NCBI GenBank assembly: GCA_021014945.1
Contig: MU266379.1
Coordinates: 62,001 to 126,000, forward strand
From: Leucogyrophana mollusca
Taxonomy: Eukaryota > Basidiomycota > Agaricomycetes > Boletales
Direction of reading: 5' to 3'
DNA length: 64,000 nt
This document shows positions 33,834-44,464 of the stretch, piece after piece. Position 1 is the first letter of the stretch, and each line of letters starts with the position of its first letter. Made by a program: the position numbers and the translations under genes. The notes beneath the pieces were generated by a model. That model worked only from the letters and a program-made list of their open reading frames with translations. It had not been told where the DNA came from and did no database searches.

Positions 33834-34945
33834 ATGGCGCGACAATCGACCCCAAGAATCCTCAAGGCATCCCCGCGTACACGGCAGCACACAACGAAGA
33901 TGTTCAAATCACGTCAGGATGCCTTGACGCGCTTAGCTGACAGGTCTGGGGTCTGACAGTACATTATAGCCCCACGAACACACAAGCGAAACCTGACGGA
34001 CAGGCTTCGAGCCGATCGTAGCGTGCCTCGCTCCACTTACGCATGTTCTTGCAAGCACGATGTTTCAGCCGATCAGGACTATCCGGAGCCCGAGGACTCG
34101 GAAGAAGACAGCAGGCATAGTGAACACGACGAATACCACCTCGAGGAGGATCAAGAGGACGTTCATGGGAACTCCGACCTTCAGCCTGACTGGGATGAGG
34201 AAGCTACTCTTATCGCACTCATACTGGACGAGTGCGTGTACCTGCAAATAGGATTTGCACAACTTCAGTCAATATTGATGAGAATCGGAATGCTTTCATA
34301 ACAAATTCTGCAGGGAAGAGGAAGCCAGAACCGACGACAAGGCGTCCGTGGTCGATCGACTCCGGCCGGCATTTGAGGCTCAGGATAGGAAGGCCAAGCA
34401 GGACATCAAGGATATCATTCTTCCCGTTATCAATAGCGTTAAGCACGCTCACAGCTTAGTGACCCAGAAGATCGATCCTGCGCTCTTGGATGGCCTGGAT
34501 ATCTTCGATAGGAATTCAAAGATGCTCGAGGACTACGCGCGACGGGAGTTTGACGAGGTCACAGCAGCATACATGAAGACGAAGGCTTGTTGCTTGTGTT
34601 TATGTCGACGATTGGGACGCGAGTTGACTATTTAGCCTCGTACCAGGGCGAGCTTGAAGTGCTTTTTACCCAGATGGACGAGACTTTTACCGAAGGGGAC
34701 CAAGTTTTCAAAAAATTCGAAGACGCAGTCAACCCACTTGGTAGCAGTTGCTCGCCGTGTCGTCGAGGTTTGGCTCACCTGTTATATCTCTTCAAGTACA
34801 GCGCATCAGAACGTGCGCTAATAGTACTCCTGGAGACATGGAACGAACGATTTCGAATGGCGACAAAGAAATCAAGGCCCTCGGGACCGAGAACAAGGAG
34901 AAGATCAAGGAGAAGCTTCTTCGGAGCATCTTAGAGCAGTACTAG
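33834..34945 (+). CDS. uncharacterised acidic, helical protein between the two G-gamma genes
   Basis: I do not recognise this family. A plausible model starts at 33834 (MARQSTPRILKASPRTRQ), splices 33912 to 33970, then runs through a strongly acidic segment (PEPEDSEEDSRHSEHDEY, DWDEEATLIALILDE). It splices near 34230 to EEEARTDDKASVVDRLRP and a helical block (DIKDIILPVINSVKHAHS, DPALLDGLDIFDRNSKMLEDYARREFDEV). Another junction near 34590-34632 leads to SYQGELEVLFTQMDETFTEGDQVFKKFEDAV. The last exon ends KEKIKEKLLRSILEQY. The splice sites after 34560 are uncertain. The basic N-terminus and amphipathic helices suggest a nuclear or coiled-coil scaffold protein; no enzyme motif is visible. The open frames are consistent and acidic/helical composition is sustained, so a gene is likely. 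Confidence 0.55.
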
Positions 34946-35676
34946 CCTCGTGCTTTCGGTCTGCCTATCTATATTTGCCGTGCCTGTTGCCCTCGCTTTC
35001 TATTTTCCTTTCATCCTGCGTTCCCCTGTTCGTGTTCGATCATTGACTGCGCTTTCCGAGCTTTGCACTGTGTCCTGAAGGCTGTTGTACCTGGAATCGA
35101 AATTAAACTTCTAACGGCGACCTCGACTTTGCCTCGAAGCCAGCACCTTGATAAGCTGAACCTGATTACGCCAGGTGTTGCACTTTACGGTCCGCTCTCG
35201 CCTTGAGCGCTTCTGCAGGTGAAGAACGTGGAGGTACCCGGGATCACTTGGTAGTGCAGCTACGTAGAGTACTAAGTGGGGTTGCGTTCCTGGGTCCCTG
35301 CAAGGCCACTTCTGAGCAAAGTAAATAGCTTCACCGTTGTGGAAATTGAAGACATTCTACCAGTAGACGCTGGCCATCACATTTTCCATTCGGAAGCGAA
35401 CGTTAGTCTGAGGCTTTCTCCGTGCCACCACCATCATCCATCACATTTCGCCTCTTCGACACTACACTTGGCCCGTCTTTTCTTTTCTGTCGAGTCCTAT
35501 CGACTGTACGAGCATTATAGTCGTCGCAGTACAGGTTAGTTTGCCCAAATATACCAATAAGGGCTCGCCGAATCAACCTCAGTTTTTTCTTGCCATCCAT
35601 CTTCGTCAACAGCACCAGACGGTCGTTTTTCATCCGCTTCGCACATCAAATCGCATTCTCGCATTCTCGCTTCAAC
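34946..35676. promoter_or_regulatory. upstream region of G-gamma copy 2
   Basis: About 730 bp. The last 250 bp are pyrimidine-rich (for example around 35440-35490 and 35630-35675), as in many fungal 5' UTRs. A possible 5' UTR intron donor (GTTAGT) lies near 35535. No coding region recognised. Confidence 0.4.
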
Positions 35677-36045
35677 ATGAGCGCTCGGGGTGGTCGTCAG
35701 TCTATGTCGGAGCTGCGATATCGCCGTCTCCTAGAGCATAATCAGCGGCTTAGAGAGGATTTGGCGAGACCTAGAATCCGTGTTAGTGAAGCAAGTGCCA
35801 GGTAAGTTCGACACCTTCACTTCTGTCCTGCTTCAGTGAAGGCTTACACGGTCAACAGTCTGATTCGTCACTGCAAAACTACCCGGGACCATCTCGTTCG
35901 TCGCCCGCTTTCCCTAGCGCTCTAGTAGATTGGCGCTGACGCTCACCATTCTATTTAGGTTCCTTCTGTATGGGGTCCAGTTGGGAAGAATGATGACCCT
36001 TATGCCCCACAAAGTAAAGGACCAACCTGCTGTGTTGTCCAATAG
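35677..36045 (+). CDS. heterotrimeric G-protein gamma subunit, copy 2
   Basis: Three exons: 35677-35801, 35859-35895 and 35959-36045, giving 82 aa. It starts [22 protein letters not shown], followed by [45 protein letters not shown] and ends CCVVQ, so the prenylated CaaX box is CVVQ with an adjacent Cys. Exon 1 (125 nt) and exon 2 (37 nt) have exactly the same lengths and phases as in copy 1, and most residues agree, so the two arose by duplication. They differ mainly in the first eight residues, a few helix positions and the last ten residues. Either may pair with the same G-beta; specialisation cannot be judged from sequence. Confidence 0.94.
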
Positions 36046-36367
36046 CTGGTGATCTGGATATGGGGCTGTCCATTATTGAGCCTGTAGTATGCTTTCCCGT
36101 CACATATCGCCGTTCCGCCTGCTGCGGGGCGAGTTCCTTTCGTTTATACCAACCATCGCATTGTAATATGTGCTTCTTTTACTTGACCCAAGCGGCTTTC
36201 ACTAGTACTTCACTTGTACTTAAATCTCATTTTTTCATGTTACATCTGGTGTTGTAACCATTTTCCAGTTCCAACCATGTCCGTGGACCGAAAGTATAAA
36301 CGTGACGAGCGACTGCGTGAATACATTGATGCAGGATGTGTCTCGACGAGTAAAAACTTGCGCTGCT
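36046..36367. other. convergent 3' region of G-gamma copy 2 and thioredoxin
   Basis: 322 bp between stop codons on opposite strands; T-rich with short open frames only. Read as 3' UTRs. Confidence 0.5.
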
Positions 36368-37010
36368 CTACACTTTCTCCAGGAACTTCCTGATTCCCAC
36401 CTCGTTTAAGGCACCAATAAATTGGTCTGCAACCTTTCCGTCCTTGAAGGCAACGACAGTGGGCAGTGAGCGTATCTAGCACAGCCGAATGTCGTGTCAA
36501 GTCTAGACTAGGGCAGAAACCGGGACCAGTCACCTTGTACTTTTGAGCCAGGTCAAATTCCTCGTCTGTGTTGACGGTGACCAAATCGAGTGATCTTCCG
36601 CTTCCTGTCTTCACAGCAGCGTCACTCGTAAGCTTCTCGAGTATGGGCGAGATCATCTTGCAAGGGTTACACCAGCTATCCACGTGTTGAGTGAGTCTGA
36701 CCAACGTGATGCTGGAGAGCAGGCGTACTCGGCATAAAAGTCGACAAGCACGACTTTGTCGCTGGCGGTCTTATTTAGAGCGACCTTGTTGAATGTCTAG
36801 AGGAGAATTATCATAGGAACTTGTGATCACGATCAACCCTTTGCGGTCTTTTGTGCAAGGACATGCGCGTACCTCCTGGTTTGCGTTGAAGTATTGCTCC
36901 TGCCATCGCGACATTGAGTGGAACTGGCGCAACGTGGTCCTGGACGAGACACGATGCGACCTAACAGCTTGCTCTGCGAGAGCGAGAACCTTGGAATTGC
37001 GGAGAGCCAT
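36368..37010 (-). CDS. mitochondrial thioredoxin
   Basis: Small dithiol redox protein. Four exons: 37010-36873, 36796-36729, 36675-36534 and 36475-36368, giving 151 aa. The first 35 or so residues are rich in Arg, Ser and Ala with no acidic residue except one Glu (ALAEQAVRSHRVSSRTTLRQFH), typical of a mitochondrial presequence. The fold shows [24 protein letters not shown] with active-site cysteines at about 71 and 74, then VNTDEEFDLAQKY, the cis-Pro loop SLPTVVAFKDGK and FIGALNEVGIRKFLEKV. The active site is WCNPC rather than the usual WCGPC. The codon for Asp69 is split by intron 2, and the unspliced frame there is misleading. Confidence 0.92.
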
Positions 37011-37702
37011 GGGAGTAAAGTCGAGAGTGAGCAGCTTTGTGGGAAAACCAGCGAAATTGACTCGTCCAGAGTCCGATCAACGGGAACCCCAGATTGACCA
37101 GTGACTTCTACCTTCTTACACACAATATTCGGTGCGGATTATTGTTTGGATCAAGCTGCGCTGGTGATGGGAAATCGTTCTGCAGATTTGGGCAATTTGA
37201 ATGGACATCCTGACGACAGGAAACCAGCAGAAGTCGCCCGTCAGCAAACTCTACAACGCAAGAGACATGTGCCCTCTAATCGCCCCACAGAATTGGCGTG
37301 GATGCCATGGTAGCCTCAATAACTACGCAACCAACCATGTGTCCAATGCGTTGGGAGACCAGAACAGGTGTTATTTCTCATGTTCCTTGGTTTCTGTGCC
37401 TCCTGAGCACAACCAGGGTTTGGCGAACTCGTTTTGTGTCGTAAATTCAAGGGACCCAGCCGGCAAGGAAATCTTCTGCAGGCTTTATAAAGTGAATTTG
37501 AGATGTTTTGTGACCCATTCTCTCTCTTCCCTTCGTACAGACTCTCGAGCAGGGTAAGCATTATACTCTGTCATTCTGCCATGGGATCATATTGAACTCC
37601 TATCATATGACAGACTCGAATCCCTTCCTTGCAGATTTACTTACCTCGTTCTTCCCCAATTCCCTTTAAAATTCGGTTGATCCGCTGGATCTCTTGTCAA
37701 AA
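37011..37702. promoter_or_regulatory. upstream region of the cupredoxin gene with TATA element
   Basis: About 690 bp between the divergent thioredoxin and cupredoxin starts. TATAAA at 37486-37491 lies 212 bp before the cupredoxin ATG. A GTAAGC donor at about 37555 with an acceptor near 37612 could define a 5' UTR intron that explains this distance. This is inference. No coding region recognised. Confidence 0.4.
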
Positions 37703-38617
37703 ATGCGTTTCACCGCTCTGATCTTTGCATTGGCTTCTGCTGTCGCCGTCACCGCACAACAAAACTTCACTATCATGGTGGGCGCAAACAAGACCACCAC
37801 TTTCACGCCGTCATAGTGCGTATGGAAGGTGTTGTGGTGGGTGAAAAATTGACCCGTCGTTGCAGTATCAATGCCACCACTGGCGATACCATTACATTCC
37901 AATTGTGAGTTTTTCATATGCGTGAACCTGCCTTAATGTTGCTCACGGGTTCTCCTGCAGCGTTGCAGGAAATCACGTTTGTGGTTACTGGTTGATCGTC
38001 TGATTGTCTTCCTAACATCCCCACTATTTCGTCAGACCCTTACTCAATCCTCATTTGCTTCTCCATGCGCGAACATATCTACACCAATGACTGGAATTGA
38101 CTCTGGTTTCATGCCTGTTTCTGCAAATGCCACCATGCCTGCCGATTACAGTTTCAAAATGACAAACGACAGTACTATGTGGTTTTACTGCCGTCAAACT
38201 GGGTAGGTTAATTCAGTCCCCTTTACGTGGTATTTTCTGACCAGTTATCATCGTCAGTCACTGTCAGAAAGGAATGGTAATCACCCCCCACTACACTCGT
38301 TCTTTCCCGGGTGCTGACTTTTTGCGCAGGTCTTTGCTATCAACCCCACCGCTCAGAAAACTTTTGCCATGTTCCAGGTAAAATACTGTGTTACTAGAAT
38401 TATATCACCGCTAAACGTGGCTCTTTGTCAATAGCAAGCCGCCGAGGCTAGTGGCACCACCATGAACTCGACGACAGGCTCATCGTCATCGACAAGTCCC
38501 TCCCCCTCTGGCAGTGGCACCGGCACCGGCACTGGCACTGGCGGCGCAATGTCGTTGTCGAGTAGCGCTGTTGGGGTCATGGGAGTAGTTGGGTTACTTT
38601 CGGCGCTGTTGGTGTAA
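37703..38617 (+). CDS. secreted GPI-type cupredoxin (blue-copper-like serine-rich protein)
   Basis: Extracellular cupredoxin of the fungal serine-rich family. Seven exons: 37703-37815, 37866-37904, 37961-37976, 38036-38202, 38258-38276, 38330-38377 and 38435-38617, giving 194 aa. A signal peptide ends near AVTAQQ. The plastocyanin-like domain has TGDTITFQFVAGNHT (His ligand), SFASPC, SGFMPVS, MWFYC (Cys ligand), HCQKGM (His and Met/Met-like ligands) and VFAINPTAQ. All expected copper ligands appear to be present. A Ser/Thr/Gly linker containing repeated Gly-Thr is followed by a C-terminal hydrophobic stretch (AVGVMGVVGLLSALLV), the usual GPI-anchor signal. Exons 3 and 5 are only 16 and 19 nt. 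Such proteins are often development- or host-associated in mushrooms; that role is inference. Confidence 0.88.
38512..38545 (+). repeat. hexanucleotide tandem repeat in the cupredoxin tail
   Basis: Imperfect GGCACY hexamers, about five copies, encode the alternating Gly-Thr tract just before the GPI-anchor segment. Being a multiple of three it can expand or shrink without frameshift. Confidence 0.7.
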
Positions 38618-38882
38618 AGAACGTACATTTCTGGGGAACTTGGGCTAGTATATTTTGCTATGGACAGGTCTGTACTGTAGGAGAATCAATGCACTTCCAT
38701 GCATACTGCATGTACCGTGCAAGAGTAAACTGTGTAAGGCCTTGGAAAGACTTCAACTCGTCGAGGTGACAGAAGGATTCTCAAGCCGATCCCGAGCGAC
38801 CACTACAGTTTCCATTTACGGACACAGATATCTGAGAATTTCGTTTCTCGATCACCTTTTGCTCTGGGTCGAATAGGTCATC

Positions 38883-41112
38883 ATGCCTGTGAGCTCCCTG
38901 CCTCCTCCAGCGAAGAAACGCAAGACCAAAGATGGCTCGTTATCCGTCCAAAAGATCGAACAGCAGCTTATATCCGCTGTGGCCTCCAACTCATCATTGA
39001 ATCCGCTTGCAGACCTCCTGGAGTTGGCTCATGCTGCATCCGATGCCAGAGACATGTCGAAGACCATCTACGGCCTTTATCGCGTCTTTGTGGTCATTAT
39101 CACGAACGGGAAGCTTGGTCACGGTGGTGATGAGGCAGCCAAGGCGGTCCGGAAGTGGATCTGGGAGAGGTTAGACAGCTATGTCGAACTCTTGGTCGGT
39201 TTGCTGCAAGACGAGGAATCTACACTGAGGGTGAGTCGCATCCATGTTCTACGGGGTTCTATATCTGACCATTATCCAGAAATCCTCCCTTGAGATTTTA
39301 TTCTCGCTGCAGAAGCACCTCTCAACCTCTTTGACCAAATCCTCATCGCCGTCTAGCTCGTCTACTCCCCCACCACAATTTCATACGTCCCATTTCAAAA
39401 ACATAGTCCAGGGGCTGCTCTTGTGCCCTCCATCTCCGCGTCCCCAAACACACCGTAACCACGAAGGAAAGACTCAGAACGATGTTAGAGATGCCTTCGT
39501 AGAAACGTGGTTCACGGTCTACGACGACATACGATGGTGTTTCCTTCGTGAAGCCACGTACGTCTATGGCGGTATCCTGCAGTGACATTGCTTAACCTCA
39601 CATATTACAGTTCCACATTACTGAAATTTCCGCCCACCGAACACCCTGACCTCCTCGATAACCTTCTCTCGATAATGGAGAGACTGACAACCTTCCCTAC
39701 CGAAGCATCTGAGCTAAATGCATGGTGGGTAGAAGAACTGGGCGCAAAACCACCAAAACCAAAAAATTCAAAATCGGGCGCACCCGACGAGGACGACGAG
39801 GTGGCCTCCTCAAATGAAGACGACGAAGATGACTGGCGAAAATTCTTTGACGAAGACACCAGCGCGAAGGATTCCTCCAAAGGGGGCGGCGTTAAGGGGC
39901 GGCTACATAAGCTGACGTTCCATCAGTCCCTGCATTCTCTGCAAGCGCACCGTGCTGTATTCACCCGTTCATGGCTCAGCTTCCTGCCACATCTGTCGTC
40001 TGAGTCTACCAGCTCAAACAGGGCGCTATCAACGCGGGCGTTAAATATAATGCACAGAGGGGTGCTACCGCATTTGACGAGGCCGGTGCTCGTCATGGAC
40101 TGGATTGGTGCCTGCGTGGATTTCGGTGCGTATCGTGCCTGGAAAAGCATTGAACCCTTGCATCTGCTGACGTTCCGCCGAACACCTTCACTCCAGGGGG
40201 GACGGTTGGACTTCTCGCACTCAACGCTCTGTTTACCCTGATGAAGGACTACAATCTGTGAGTGCTTGACTCGTGCAAACCACGGCGGCTGAGAAGATTG
40301 TCCTGTCTGCTATGTTTCCAGTGATTATCCATCCTTCTATACGCGCCTCTACGCTTTCCTCGATCGAGACGTCCTCCACCTCAAACATCGAGCCAGGTTT
40401 TTCCGTCTGACAGAGCTGTTTCTCAGTTCGACGTGGGTCATCCATTTGATAGTTCCTCTATGCGGTCTCGCTGAAACAGCATCCATCTAGACATCTTCCA
40501 GCCACCTTGCTGGCATCATTCGTGAAACGGCTGTCTCGCCTCTCGCTGAACGCCCCGCCTGCTGCAATAATCATGGTTATACCGTTCACATATAATATCC
40601 TCAAGCGACACCCTGCACTTATGGTCATGATCCATAGAGCTGAGGAGACAGATGGCTCGGAACCTGGTTCGACTAACCCCTCCATCTTATCAGATTTCGC
40701 TCTCTAAACTTTATTGGTGGCAGACCCTTTCCTCCCCCAAGAGGTCAACCCTAACATTACGAACGCATTGGACTCGTCGTTATGGGAGCTTCATTCGCAC
40801 ACAACGCACTACGACTCTGCAGTCTCCGCACTGGCTCGCATCTTCGAAGAGGCGTTTACAAAACCCGGATACTCCATGGAGGACTTCCTGGATCACACGT
40901 ATGGCACGGTACGAGCCACAATAAGTTTTCCATCACGATACACTAATCACTAATCTTCACAGCTTATTGAGACGGAAACGAAGCGCAAGATAAAGAGGGA
41001 GCCTGCTTTGGCGGTGGAGCTTGGCAAAAACCTCTTTCCAGTTGCCGCCACGGATGAGGAAGAGCAGGTTGGCACTAGTGACGCTGTGAGTGAGTTGTGG
41101 GTCTTTGGGTGA
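38883..41112 (+). CDS. NOC4: nucleolar complex protein 4 (NOC4, 40S ribosome biogenesis)
   Basis: With Nop14, Noc4 is needed for maturation and export of pre-40S particles. Eight exons: 38883-39230, 39280-39557, 39611-40125, 40197-40257, 40322-40432, 40491-40666, 40724-40908 and 40963-41112, giving 607 aa. It begins with a basic nuclear segment (PPAKKRKTKDG) and N-terminal helices. A highly acidic insert (PDEDDEVASSNEDDEDDW) lies near residue 295. The CBF/Mak21 domain is in the second half: HRGVLPHLTRPVLVMDWIGACVDFG, GLLALNALFTLMKDYNL, DYPSFYTRLYAFLD, FFRLTELFLSSTHLPATLLASFVKRLSRLSL and PFTYNILKRHPALMVMIHR, all hallmark Noc4 motifs. The C-terminus (LIETETKRKIKREPALAVEL) also fits. The stop is 155 bp from the convergent DUF6533 gene. 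Confidence 0.95.
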
Positions 41113-41266
41113 TCGGCCAGGGACGGTGTATGTCATCGCCGTCACAGGTTGGTTGTGTTACTCGGGGGCTTGCCCTTTGACCTCTTTAGTAGACGAAGTT
41201 TGAAATACCGCGATCTTGGAAGAGAAAAAGTAGAGTACAACAACACACGAGATCCACCAGGCCATC

Positions 41267-42885
41267 TCATGGCTCTGGGTGCGGTCCAGTAGCTGCTAAA
41301 ACCACTTCCAACTGCCTCGCTCGATCAACCAGGTCTTCCAAAGGACAGAAAGCTGAGGCCAACTGGTCTCCAGACTCTCTACCACCAATAGCCACAGGGG
41401 CCATGTTGTACGTCTCCAAAGCGCATGGCTGCATCTCCACAGGGTCCTCGAAGTCTCGTATCAGAGTTATCGTGGAGTGCTTGCGAGGAGCCGCAACGAA
41501 CTTCATGCTGACTAAAACCGTTTCTTCTGGTTTTTCGGCTACATCGCGAAGGTCCAGCAGGAAGCGAGAGACAAGGACAGACGAGAGGCTATGCAGGGGG
41601 ATATCAGTCATGGGTACTGCACGATTTTCCCAAAAACTTACAGGATCATGTAGTTGTTGAGGACGGTGCTATATACGCCCTATGCAAGCCAGAGTCAGTA
41701 GATGTCGACCATCCACTACACGGCTGAACGCAATGCTAACCTGGGGTAACTGGTTTAAGATATGATTTCACATGAGTACGGGCGGCAACAATGGATCGGA
41801 AGTGAGTCTTACGAAGTACAGGACAATCGCAACGAGCTGGCAAGCGGTAACCGTACTAAGTGAACCTTCAGCGGGATTCACAGGCTAGTACACGAGAACT
41901 CACAAAAAGTATATTGCACCTGACAAAAGCAGGACAGCCCCGTCAATAAGAGAATAACCCGGAAAGTTGAACAATTACCGCTGGACGCGACAAGACCGGC
42001 CGTGGACGACGGGTCAAGGACTTTGAAGCCACCATTAAGCTTGATCACTCGTAGTAATCGAAACGTGATCAGAGCTGTGGCAGTTCATACCAAAAAGAAG
42101 TGGTACAAATAGGCAAGTATATGCTCACCGGTAGCCAAGACATCAAAGCAGGAAAGCGAGAAAAAGGTGAGCACGGTTGCTGCAACAATAATATCCGTTA
42201 ATATCTGTATGGCAAGGATTTATGGGAGCGTACACCTAAACGGAAAGTAAATCATAGCATCAGTACAGCAAAAATGGACAAGAGGTTGAAGCAGCTACAG
42301 GGTATTCGATCCGGCCGTGCAGGTCGCCTGCACATCTTGAACCTTTGAAGACAGGTAAATCACATGTGGCATTATACATATACTCGACGCACAATATCCA
42401 GCGCTACCACCAGGAGACCTACGAAGCTGAGAATCACGACGAAAAGGAGGCCTCGTTCCATGACAGCATACACGCGTATGGCAAATGTTGCTATTGACGG
42501 GGTTATATCACTGAAGTGAAAACAACAGTGACCCCGAAGACAACGCACCGGTTATGGCAATACGGGTTGGTAAAAGAGATATGGCCCAGGTGAATTGATC
42601 GAGCGAAGTACAACTTTGAACCACCTTGAGTTTATACAGTATGTAAAAAGAGTATCGGCGTACTGAAGACAGGCCATTTAGCAACCTCGCAACAATATTG
42701 CAGCACAGGCTTACCTGAGGTGTGGACGTGCTATAGGTCACGTCCCAGATCTGATAGGCAATAACAGGGTACCTCACAAGGAAATAAAGGACACTCGATG
42801 CTCGGAATTTTGAACCCCATATGTGTCTTGATTCCCGCCCGACGTTGAGCAGGATGTCATAAAAAAGAAGAGCTGTAATTTTCAT
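41267..42885 (-). CDS. DUF6533 multi-pass membrane protein, 5' end uncertain
   Basis: Agaricomycete-expanded family of predicted seven-helix membrane proteins of unknown function. Visible segments in order: MKITALLFYDILLNVGRES (the DUF6533 'YDxLL...xRE' motif), SVLYFLVRYPVIAYQIWD, a short exon after 42630, IRVYAVMERGLLFVVILSFVGLLVVALDIV, further helices that I did not splice exactly, and the C-terminal exon with SVLVSRFLLDLRDVAEKPEET to the stop at 41267. RFLLDLR is a common element after the last helix in this family. The ATG at 42885 follows a clean acceptor (CACAAG), so an additional upstream exon is possible; none with an ATG could be joined. Confidence 0.7.
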
Positions 42886-44464
42886 CTTGTGAGACGTGAA
42901 GAGAATTTGCTTCGGTGGTCGTGCGCTTACTGAGTCGCGAATATGCAGCAAACTTGTCGATCTGCCTAGAATAACGCGAACATAAGGCTTTAGCTATAAC
43001 GCGGCAGTCTACTGCACCTACGTTTGCCGTGCTGTGTGTTCAAGCGAACTTGCAGAAGCTAGCTGGGTCGCAGCTCGAGCGATTATCGTAAAGGTGGACA
43101 TTGCGAGACTCGATCCCCGGTAACCGCTGTGCCTACGGCCTTTATCCTGCTGCGTGAACTCGCGCGCCGGGGTCTAGGGGCGGTGAGCTATTCTTGCTTC
43201 ACCATCATGACGGTGGGACCATAAGCTCACAAGGCATCAGATTGATTGTAAGAAGCGACCTACGTAAGTTGCATCCATGCATTTCGAGACCCAATATAAG
43301 GATGTGATGCTGATATCCGCCTCAGAGTTGTCATGATATGGAGTATCGGCACCTGGATGTACAGCTCAAAGCACATGATGCCAGTGTGCAGCCACGCACC
43401 ATGCCTTTGGGGATACATACAAGGCATATCAAACATTGCGACGGAGCAACAAATTTTGATCGCTCTCACCGTATCGGATTCAGATTAATGCTCTGTGCAG
43501 ATAAGGCAGCCCGCTTCACCGTGACTACCGGACCCCCCGCCCCGACGCAACTCCGCCCTAGTAGACAGATGGACGACATCAATATGACCACGGCGGTGGT
43601 CGCAAAATACTACATAGACCATTGATTATCGGCCTACTTTGAGCCGTGCAGCACATCGTGAGTGCCGAATATTTTAAGCTTAAAGAGCTTTTGAAAGATC
43701 ACGCACCATGGTGTACGTATGATGCACAGATCAAAGGACTATCACGAAGTATCCGTCAAGGTCCACACTGATGACGGGGAAACAGCCCTTTTACATAGCC
43801 TGCTTCGCTTGATCACTGCCACTACAGGCGAACACAGCCTTATCCTCGAAGCCACGAGAATGAATGAGCCCCACTGCGACATCCCGAAAATAGAATGGTA
43901 AGCAGGATCGCAGAAAACATCTGAGCCCAAAGCGAACCTAGAGGGTAGCACGAACTTCCTACGCAAGCACTAGGAATGAAATAGGCTGGAACCCCCTCGC
44001 AAATCTAGATAGCTGAAGTGAGAGAGCTGTAGCTCAGGCTTCTCTGGATGTCGCAAGTCTCGGTTTGATCGACAATGCCGCGCAGGGGGTTTGAGTGTGC
44101 GTCGAACCTGTACTAGTATATAAACTCAGAAGGGAGCACTTTTCCGAACAGTGGTCCGGAGACTTGGGGGCTGAGATATCATTGAGGGCACGGTATGGCC
44201 GGACATGAAGGCGTGGCACAGGGACGCGATATTTATGGCCTTTACTGGTCTGTGTGCGTTCAGGCATTGGCAGGAACTTTGGCAGGTACCGACTGAAGCA
44301 CTCAGTCGCGCTGTGGAACTGTGCAAGGACTGGCGCTGTCGTTTCAAGTCCGGGTGCAATAAATACGGTCAAACAGTCGAATCTTGCCTCTGCTGCACAG
44401 CTGGAGTGCTTACGCCTCGATACCAAGATCCTTAGACTTGGATTTAAATCTCGCTACGTCCTTA
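42886..44464. other. 1.6-kb interval with no recognised gene
   Basis: Upstream of both the DUF6533 gene and the divergent myotubularin gene. Frames at 43338-43625 and 44205-44435 (plus) and 44426-44034 (minus) are open but lack domains and splice partners. It could hold the missing first exon of the DUF6533 gene near 42950-43020, where a GTAAGC donor is seen at 42931 on the minus strand. Confidence 0.45.

Noticed and set aside
33139..36045. Idea that the G-gamma pair marks a mating-type locus
   Set aside because: No homeodomain, pheromone precursor or pheromone receptor gene is visible nearby, and the flanking genes are not the usual MAT neighbours.
44034..44435. Overlapping open frames on both strands before the myotubularin gene
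   Set aside because: Neither shows a domain; both end without usable splice sites to the neighbouring genes.
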